In this document: one piece after another, positions 1-5,623 of the stretch | How positions within the stretch are numbered: position 1 is the stretch's first letter | Layout of the letters: each line of letters starts with the position of its first letter | NCBI GenBank assembly: GCA_002343715.1 | Contig: DDSA01000156.1 | Coordinates: 1 to 5,623 of the forward strand | Source of the DNA: Phycisphaerales bacterium UBA2402 | Lineage (GTDB): Bacteria > Planctomycetota > Phycisphaerae > Phycisphaerales > UBA1924 | DNA length: 5,623 nucleotides | Direction: 5' to 3' | Notes under the pieces: generated by a model | Told to the model about the DNA's origin: nothing | What the model saw: the letters and a program-made list of their open reading frames with translations, nothing else | Database searches by the model: none | Position numbers and translations under genes: made by a program

Positions 1-1
1 C

Positions 2-1333
2 ATCGAGGGGGCGTGCCTCCCCGGGTCCTCCATCAACATCGGCGGCTCGGTCCTGGCCTCGATCACCTCGGAGGGTGACCTGGCCGACATCCTCATCGAG
101 GGCGATGTGCTCAGCCAGAGCGGCCGGCCCGACATTCACATCCGCAGCGACACCGGCCGCATCGAGGAGATCAAGGTCTACGGGAACATCCTCTCCGATG
201 ATGCCGACGGCTCGGGGCACAACATCTTCCTCGAGGCGGCAGGAGGGTTCGGTTGGATCGAGGCCAGATCGATCGTGGCCTTCATCGGCTCGCCCCTGGG
301 CGCGGGGAACTTCGTGCCCATCGACCACCTGAGCAGCGTGCCCGGCGGCGCGGTCTCGGAGTTTGATAGCGAGGTCTGGTGCTCGTCCTTCGAGACCTTC
401 GACATCGAGAACCCCGTCGGCAACCTTGTTTCGCTGGGCCACATCATCAACTTCCTCGGGGTGCCCGCCGGGGCGCGGGCTCGCTTCGCGGGCATTTCCA
501 CAAGCCCGCCCGGCTTCGACGGCACGATCCGGATTCACGCCGCCGACGGTCTCAAAGGCCAACTGATCTTCAACGCCGATGCCATCCCCAATCTCGACTG
601 GGAGGATTTCGACGGAGAGGTGCAGATCCCGAGCCCAACGCAGTTCGAGACGCTCGCGATGCCCGGCTACACCCGCTCCGCCTCGACCTTCGGCGGCGGC
701 GCGGCGGGGCTGGTGCCGTTCCTGCTGCACGGGCCGGATTGCGTGCCCGCCAGCACGCAAAGCCCGCCCACGCTCTGCGCGGGCGGCTTTCGCAACGGCA
801 CAGCGCCGATCACGCTCACGTTCAAGGGTCCGGTCGCGTTCGACGGCCAGCACCCCATCACCATCGAGATGTTCGGCGGAGATCCGGGGCAGTGGCTCCC
901 GATCGCGCCCCAGTCGTTCCGGGCCAGACGCGATGACCAGGACCACCGCCGGGTATTCGTGGACACGCTGCCGTCGGAGTTCCCGTGGACTCCCGCCGAC
1001 TACCGCATCCGACCCGTCACGACCGGCGACGGCCGGCTCCGGTGTGATGAACTCTTCATCACGGGGGCGCCCTCGGTCGCGGATTTCACGTACGAGTTTC
1101 ACCTCAACGGCGACTGCGGGGGCGCGGGGTGCGATGAGGCCCGCTGCGAGTGCCCGGGTTATTGCTTCTTCTCGGATTTCAACCAGGATGGCGGCGTGGA
1201 CAACGCCGATGTCGAAGCCTTCTACACGGATTGGGAGAACGGGCTGCCGAGCGCCGATGTCGATCTCAGCGGCGGTGTGGACGGGACAGACGTCGAGGTC
1301 TTCTACTGCCTCTGGGAACTCGGCGGTTGTTAG
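2..1333 (+). CDS. GC-type dockerin domain-anchored secreted protein (5' partial)
   Basis: The frame is open from base 2 to the TAG at 1331-1333, giving at least 443 residues. The first in-window ATG (107) is not taken as the start, because the 35 codons before it continue the same protein pattern, so the N-terminus and any signal peptide lie outside the window. The first part has short strands spaced by Gly/Asp turns (INIGGSV, ADILIEGDV, EEIKVYGNI), like a right-handed parallel beta-helix. A mixed beta region of unknown function follows (WCSSFETFDIENPVGN and after). Then comes a run of five Cys within 17 residues (1115-1165), and finally a 52-residue dockerin-like pair of calcium loops ending in GGC. 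I do not recognise a catalytic domain. Proteins of this kind in Phycisphaerae are thought to be exported and retained at the cell surface; that role is inference. The gene runs towards the phosphofructokinase gene. Confidence 0.85.
   Translation: MEGACLPGSSINIGGSVLASITSEGDLADILIEGDVLSQSGRPDIHIRSDTGRIEEIKVYGNILSDDADGSGHNIFLEAAGGFGWIEARSIVAFIGSPLGAGNFVPIDHLSSVPGGAVSEFDSEVWCSSFETFDIENPVGNLVSLGHIINFLGVPAGARARFAGISTSPPGFDGTIRIHAADGLKGQLIFNADAIPNLDWEDFDGEVQIPSPTQFETLAMPGYTRSASTFGGGAAGLVPFLLHGPDCVPASTQSPPTLCAGGFRNGTAPITLTFKGPVAFDGQHPITIEMFGGDPGQWLPIAPQSFRARRDDQDHRRVFVDTLPSEFPWTPADYRIRPVTTGDGRLRCDELFITGAPSVADFTYEFHLNGDCGGAGCDEARCECPGYCFFSDFNQDGGVDNADVEAFYTDWENGLPSADVDLSGGVDGTDVEVFYCLWELGGC
1175..1330 (+). 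other. C-terminal dockerin-like domain with two calcium loops and GGC end
   Basis: Two 12-residue EF-hand-like loops sit about 30 residues apart. The first is DFNQDGGVDNAD, with Asp/Asn/Asp at positions 1, 3 and 5, Gly at 6 and Asp at 12. The second is DVDLSGGVDGTD, with Asp at 1 and 3, Ser at 5, Gly at 6 and Asp at 12. Each is followed by a similar helix-like segment (VEAFYTDWENG and VEVFYCLWELG), so the module is an internal duplication as in type I dockerins. The protein ends Gly-Gly-Cys directly after the second helix. In clostridia dockerins bind cohesins. In planctomycetes the partner is not established, and the conserved terminal Gly-Cys has led to the name 'GC-type' and to the idea of an anchoring or sorting tail. 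Confidence 0.85.
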
Positions 1334-1407
1334 ACCACGGGTGAAGGAGCCGGGCCGAGCCTTTCTTGGTCGCACGGTGCCGTCCCCGCCGGCGAAGGCC
1401 GGACCTG
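1334..1407. other. convergent intergenic region with one small GC hairpin
   Basis: This 74-bp gap separates the stop codons of two genes that face each other. It contains the inverted repeat CCGGC-GAAG-GCCGG at 1389-1402, a perfect 5-bp stem with a 4-nt loop. It could slow polymerase from either direction, more plausibly from the phosphofructokinase side because it lies 6 bases past that stop. No T-run follows on either strand, so a classical intrinsic terminator cannot be claimed. Confidence 0.3.
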
Positions 1408-2523
<1,116 letters not shown>

Positions 2524-2566
2524 GCCCGAGAGTAGTCCGCGGTGAATCTCGTTGTCCCCCGCCCGC
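2524..2566 (-). other. short gap between rhamnosidase and phosphofructokinase genes
   Basis: The 43 bases between the rhamnosidase TGA and the phosphofructokinase ATG contain no hairpin followed by T residues and no clear -35/-10 pair. Just before the ATG the coding-strand sequence is ACTCTCGGGC, which is not a Shine-Dalgarno match. The simplest reading is read-through transcription from the rhamnosidase gene, with leaderless-like or SD-independent initiation, which is common in planctomycetes. A separate weak promoter inside the rhamnosidase 3' end cannot be excluded. Confidence 0.4.
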
Positions 2567-5491
2567 TCAGGGTGTCAGCTCCGACACGAACTCGTACCGC
2601 CCCGAGCCGACCTCGAACACCGTCGCCCCTTCATCGCGCCGCAGGAACATCACTCCCGCCGCCTTCTCCGCGGGCACACCCGACTCCGTCACGGAGCCGC
2701 CGCCGGGCACGTACACCGTCGCTGTCGTGTTCGCGGGGATCGTCACCAGCAGCGTCACTCGCCCCCCATCGACCTTCCACGCCGAGGCGATCTCGCCGCG
2801 GATCGAGCGGTACGACCCCCTCACCCAGTCCAGATTCCCACCGATCCGCGGCCGGATCAGGATACGCCCGAACCCCGGCGACTCCATCCCGATGCCCGCC
2901 GCGCTCTCGAACATCCACTGCCCGCAACTGCCCAGCGAGTAGTGATTGAACGAGTTCATGCCGAAGTCCGGGTGCGGGCCTGTCTCGGGCGTCCAGCCGT
3001 CCCAGCGCTCCCAGATGGTCGTGGCCCCGTGACGCACCGAGAAGAGCCACGAGGGGAACGTGTCTTTCGCCAGAAGGTCTTGGGCCACGTCCGCGTGCCC
3101 CGCTTCGGTCAGCACCGGCAGCAGGTGGCTCACCCCCACGAAACCCGTGGAGAGGTGCCCGCCGCGCGCGGCGATGTCCGCCACCAGCCGCCGCGCCGCC
3201 TCCGACCGTTTCTCCGGGGGCAGCAGGTTGAACCGCAGCGCGATCACGTAGCAGCACTGCGTGTTCCCGGTGATGAGGCCGTCGGGGGCGACGTACCGTG
3301 CGTTGAAGGCCGCGCGGATCTCATCGAACAGCGCCTCGTACGTCCTCGCTTCCTCCTCGCGCCCCAGCACGCGCAGCGACCGGGCCACCAGGTCCGCCGA
3401 GTGCGCGAAGTAGGCCGTGCCGATCAGGTCCTTGGGCGTGTCGGCCCGCACGCTCAACCAGTCGCCGTAGTCGTTGCCCCGGTCGCGGTCGCGGTTCAGG
3501 CCCGTCGAGTGCTCGCGGCACCACTCCACCCAGCGCACCATCGGGCCGATCGAACGCTCCAGGATGCGCCGGTCGCCGTAATACTGGTACACCAGCCACG
3601 GCACGATCACCCCCGCATCGCCCCACGCGGGCGTGCCGTAACTCAGCCCCTTCATCACCGGCGCAACATCGGGGAAGGCCCCATCCGCGCGCGTGGCGCT
3701 CTTGATCTCCTCCACCCAGCCCGTCATGAACGCCGCGATGTCCGCGTTGTAGGTCGCGGTGGGCTGGAAGACCTGGGCATCGGCCATCCACCCCATGCGC
3801 TCATCGCGCTGGGGGCAGTCCGTGGGCACGCTCAGGTAGTTGCCGCGCAACCCCCACACGATGTTCGACTGCAGTTGATTGATCGCGCTGTCCGAGCAGG
3901 AGAAGTCCCCCGCCGGGGGCAGGTCGCTCCCGATCACCACGCCCGTCACCGCCCCCAACCCCGGCGCTTCCGGCAGCCCGGTCACTTCGACATACCGGAA
4001 TCCGTGGAAGGTGAAGAGCGGCTGCCAGACCTCCTCTTCGCCCCCGGCGCAGATATACGTGTCGGTCGAGTCCGCCGCGCGCAGGTTCCTCGTGTAGATC
4101 GTCCCATCCGTGTTGAGGATCTCCGCGTGCCGCAGCGTGACCACCGTGCCCCGCAGCGCCCGCACCCGCAGACGGACCACCCCGACCATGTTCTGGCCCA
4201 GGTCAAAGACCCATCGCCCCGGCGCCGGCTCCGTCACCGCGCGGGCGGGCAGGGTCATCAGTTCGCTCACCGGCGGGGCCACTTCGCCGAGCAGGGTGCG
4301 CGATTCAACCTGCGTGGTCACCGGCGTCCAACCGTCCTCTTCCCCGCCGGGCCTGTCCCACCCCGGCACCCGTGCGCGGGCGTCGTGCATCTCGCCCTTG
4401 AGAATGTCCGCGCCAAGAATCGGCCCGGCCCGCATGCGCCACGACTCATCGCTGACGATCCGCTCCGTCGTGCCGTCGTCATACTGCAGTTCCAACTGCG
4501 CCAGCAGCGCGGGCGTAGCGCCGTAATACTGATAAGCGTTGAACAGCCCGGTGTGCCCGCTGTACCACCCCGGCGCGACCACAGCGCCCAGCATGTTGGG
4601 GCCTTGCTTCAGCAGGCCGGTCACGTCGTACACCTGGTAGCGCACACGGCCGGGGGAGTCCGTCCACCCCGGGGCCAGCCGCCACTCTCCGATTTTCTCG
4701 CCGTTGAGAGTCAGTTCGTACACGCCCAGCGCCGTCGCGTACAGCCGCGCCCCGCGCACCGCCCTGCCGATCGTGAACCCGCGCCGCAAGAGCGGGATGC
4801 GCCCGCGGCAGAGGTTCAGGCGCGACCCCTCCGCCGCACGCGCCGTCAACTCCACCCCGTCGAGGGTGTAGTCCACGGTCAGCACCTTGGCGATGTCTTT
4901 CGCCGGGTCGCCCCCGAGCGCCTGGTTCGTCGCCATCACCTGCCCCGCCGCGGCCAGGCGCGACACCGTCTCCGTCACGTCCTTCTCGACCGCGCGGTCC
5001 GGTGTGTGGTACACCGCCTTCCGCACCCGCACCTCGCCGGGAACGGGCGCGGCCTCCACCCACGATGCGCTCCAATCCTCGCGCCGCAGCAGCCCCATCT
5101 CCCACTCGCCGGGCATGCTCCACGCGCCGGCCACACCGTCGCCGTCCCACGCCATCACCTTCCAATGGCAGCGCTGTCTCGACTCCAGCGGCAGGCCCGC
5201 GTAGGCGATGTGCGCGGTCGCCGCGGATTCCACACGCCCCGAGTCCCACAAGTCCCCCCGATCCTCCGAGAGCGCCGCCGCGGACGAGGCCACCAGCACG
5301 CGGTAGGCCGACTGCCGCGCACCACGTTGATCCGAGGTCACGATCCAACTCAGCCGCGGCGAGGCTTCATGCACACCCTGAGGCCGGACCAGGTACTCGC
5401 AGCGCAGGTTCGTCGCACTCAACCCGCCGCCGGCCGCCGCGTTCCCGGCGACACACACAAGCACCATGAACCACCGCGCCAGAACTCGCAT
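2567..5491 (-). CDS. secreted family GH78 alpha-L-rhamnosidase
   Basis: Hydrolyses terminal alpha-L-rhamnose from polysaccharides or glycosides by an inverting mechanism. The 974 residues begin with a signal peptide (Arg2 and Arg6, hydrophobic WFMVLVCVAG, cleavage near NAAA|GGG, residue 20), so the enzyme acts in the periplasm or outside. Domains in order: fibronectin-like N-domain (about 27-135), an unusual insert (about 153-228, see findings), rhamnosidase N-terminal beta domain (about 233-400; LYATALGVYELTLNGEKIG, LAPGWTDSP), concanavalin-like domain (about 405-525; FDLGQNMVGVV, FTFHGFRYVEV), six-hairpin catalytic domain (about 530-880), and C-terminal beta domain (about 885-955). Catalytic motifs are DCPQRDERMGW (558-568) and GATTIWERW (822-830). 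Glu564 and Glu828 are 264 residues apart, close to the acid/base pair Glu636 and Glu895 of Streptomyces avermitilis Rha78A as I recall it. The frame has no internal stop and looks functional. A Shine-Dalgarno site supports the start. Confidence 0.95.
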   Translation of the reverse strand: MRVLARWFMVLVCVAGNAAAGGGLSATNLRCEYLVRPQGVHEASPRLSWIVTSDQRGARQSAYRVLVASSAAALSEDRGDLWDSGRVESAATAHIAYAGLPLESRQRCHWKVMAWDGDGVAGAWSMPGEWEMGLLRREDWSASWVEAAPVPGEVRVRKAVYHTPDRAVEKDVTETVSRLAAAGQVMATNQALGGDPAKDIAKVLTVDYTLDGVELTARAAEGSRLNLCRGRIPLLRRGFTIGRAVRGARLYATALGVYELTLNGEKIGEWRLAPGWTDSPGRVRYQVYDVTGLLKQGPNMLGAVVAPGWYSGHTGLFNAYQYYGATPALLAQLELQYDDGTTERIVSDESWRMRAGPILGADILKGEMHDARARVPGWDRPGGEEDGWTPVTTQVESRTLLGEVAPPVSELMTLPARAVTEPAPGRWVFDLGQNMVGVVRLRVRALRGTVVTLRHAEILNTDGTIYTRNLRAADSTDTYICAGGEEEVWQPLFTFHGFRYVEVTGLPEAPGLGAVTGVVIGSDLPPAGDFSCSDSAINQLQSNIVWGLRGNYLSVPTDCPQRDERMGWMADAQVFQPTATYNADIAAFMTGWVEEIKSATRADGAFPDVAPVMKGLSYGTPAWGDAGVIVPWLVYQYYGDRRILERSIGPMVRWVEWCREHSTGLNRDRDRGNDYGDWLSVRADTPKDLIGTAYFAHSADLVARSLRVLGREEEARTYEALFDEIRAAFNARYVAPDGLITGNTQCCYVIALRFNLLPPEKRSEAARRLVADIAARGGHLSTGFVGVSHLLPVLTEAGHADVAQDLLAKDTFPSWLFSVRHGATTIWERWDGWTPETGPHPDFGMNSFNHYSLGSCGQWMFESAAGIGMESPGFGRILIRPRIGGNLDWVRGSYRSIRGEIASAWKVDGGRVTLLVTIPANTTATVYVPGGGSVTESGVPAEKAAGVMFLRRDEGATVFEVGSGRYEFVSELTP
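4808..5035 (-). other. DUF3395-like inserted domain within the rhamnosidase
   Basis: Residues about 153-228 of the rhamnosidase lie where other GH78 proteins pass directly from the first beta domain to the 'LLRRxF' strand. The segment reads as a small alpha/beta unit: A-x-Y, then KDVTETVSRL, NQALGGDPAKD, KVLTVDYTLDG and AEGSRLNL. The order (A-x-Y, DVT-x-x-V-x-x-L, G-x-DP, K-x-L-x-V-x-Y-x-x-x-G, acidic turn, L) matches my memory of the DUF3395 domain at the C-terminus of DNAJC11. The likeness is pattern-based and not tested by alignment; the function of the segment is unknown. Confidence 0.5.
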
Positions 5492-5623
5492 CGGCCCTCC
5501 GATCTGGATCGATCAACCGCCCGCCATCGAGAACTCCGGCAGCGCGGAGATTTCGACTGGCTTTGACGGCGCTGGGGCACGGACCCGCCGCAGCGCCGCA
5601 TCCGCGGCACCGCCGCGGACACT
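5492..5623 (-). promoter_or_regulatory. upstream leader/promoter region of the rhamnosidase gene
   Basis: The last 132 bases lie upstream of the rhamnosidase and hold no convincing coding sequence. Beyond the SD they contain the near-palindrome TTGATCGATCCA (coding strand, 5505-5516) and a GC hairpin, TCCGCGG-CACCG-CCGCGGA (5601-5619, perfect 7-bp stem, 5-nt loop). I see no reliable -35/-10 pair. The hairpin lacks a T-run and could be the end of a neighbouring unit or simple GC-rich sequence. The promoter, if in the window, must be in this stretch. Confidence 0.4.
5495..5500 (-). promoter_or_regulatory. Shine-Dalgarno site of the rhamnosidase gene
   Basis: On the coding strand GGAGGG lies 3 bases before the ATG at 5491 (core GGAGG with a 4-base spacer). 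This is a strong anti-SD match with slightly short spacing. It selects Met1 over Met9, which would destroy the signal peptide. It is the only clear SD seen for the genes whose starts are in this window. Confidence 0.7.

Noticed and set aside
107..109. ATG at 107 as the start of the dockerin protein
   Set aside because: The frame is open back to base 2 with the same beta-strand pattern, there is no signal peptide after this Met, and a secreted protein needs one.
5450..5456. Lipoprotein lipobox around Cys13 of the rhamnosidase signal peptide
   Set aside because: The residues before the Cys are L-V, with Val at -1 where Gly, Ala or Ser is required; an ordinary signal peptidase I site (AAA|G) fits better.
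2552..5566. 1004-codon open frame on the plus strand across the rhamnosidase gene
   Set aside because: It is the exact codon-register complement of the GH78 gene. It is rich in Arg, His, Pro and Ala, has no recognisable motif, and is explained by absence of TTA/CTA/TCA codons in the sense gene.
5601..5619. 7-bp GC hairpin as an intrinsic terminator
   Set aside because: No T-run on either side, and such inverted repeats are expected in sequence this GC-rich.
5419..5622. 67-codon minus-strand frame overlapping the rhamnosidase start
   Set aside because: Arg/Ser-rich, off-frame to the signal peptide region, and with no family resemblance.

Overview
The window is uniformly GC-rich and most resembles Planctomycetota, probably the Phycisphaerae/Phycisphaerales. 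The main clue is a secreted beta-rich protein that ends in a paired calcium-loop dockerin-like module and a terminal Gly-Gly-Cys. This is the type NCBI names 'GC-type dockerin domain-anchored protein'. A mixed-type phosphofructokinase and a large exported alpha-L-rhamnosidase fit the same polysaccharide-degrading bacteria. The assignment is inference from protein character; there is no rRNA or other taxonomic marker here.

Layout. Bases 2-1333 (+) are the 3' part of the dockerin-type surface/secreted protein; its start lies to the left of the window. A 74-bp convergent gap (1334-1407) follows, holding one small GC hairpin. Bases 1408-2523 (-) encode a 6-phosphofructokinase with the complete set of family catalytic residues. 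After a 43-bp gap, bases 2567-5491 (-) encode a 974-residue family GH78 alpha-L-rhamnosidase with a signal peptide and a good Shine-Dalgarno site. Bases 5492-5623 are its upstream leader, with a near-palindrome and a GC hairpin but no clear promoter boxes.

Function. The rhamnosidase would cleave terminal alpha-L-rhamnose from plant or algal polysaccharides or glycosides outside the cytoplasm. The phosphofructokinase is cytoplasmic central metabolism. The two lie in the same direction with a short gap and no evident terminator between them, so they may be co-transcribed, rhamnosidase first. The dockerin-type protein is convergent and belongs to a different transcription unit.

No mobile element, CRISPR array, RNA gene or obviously new system was found. 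The most interesting points are a small DUF3395-like domain that seems to be inserted in the N-terminal part of the rhamnosidase, and a phosphofructokinase active site that combines the ATP-type Gly with the Lys common in PPi-type and 'mixed' enzymes.
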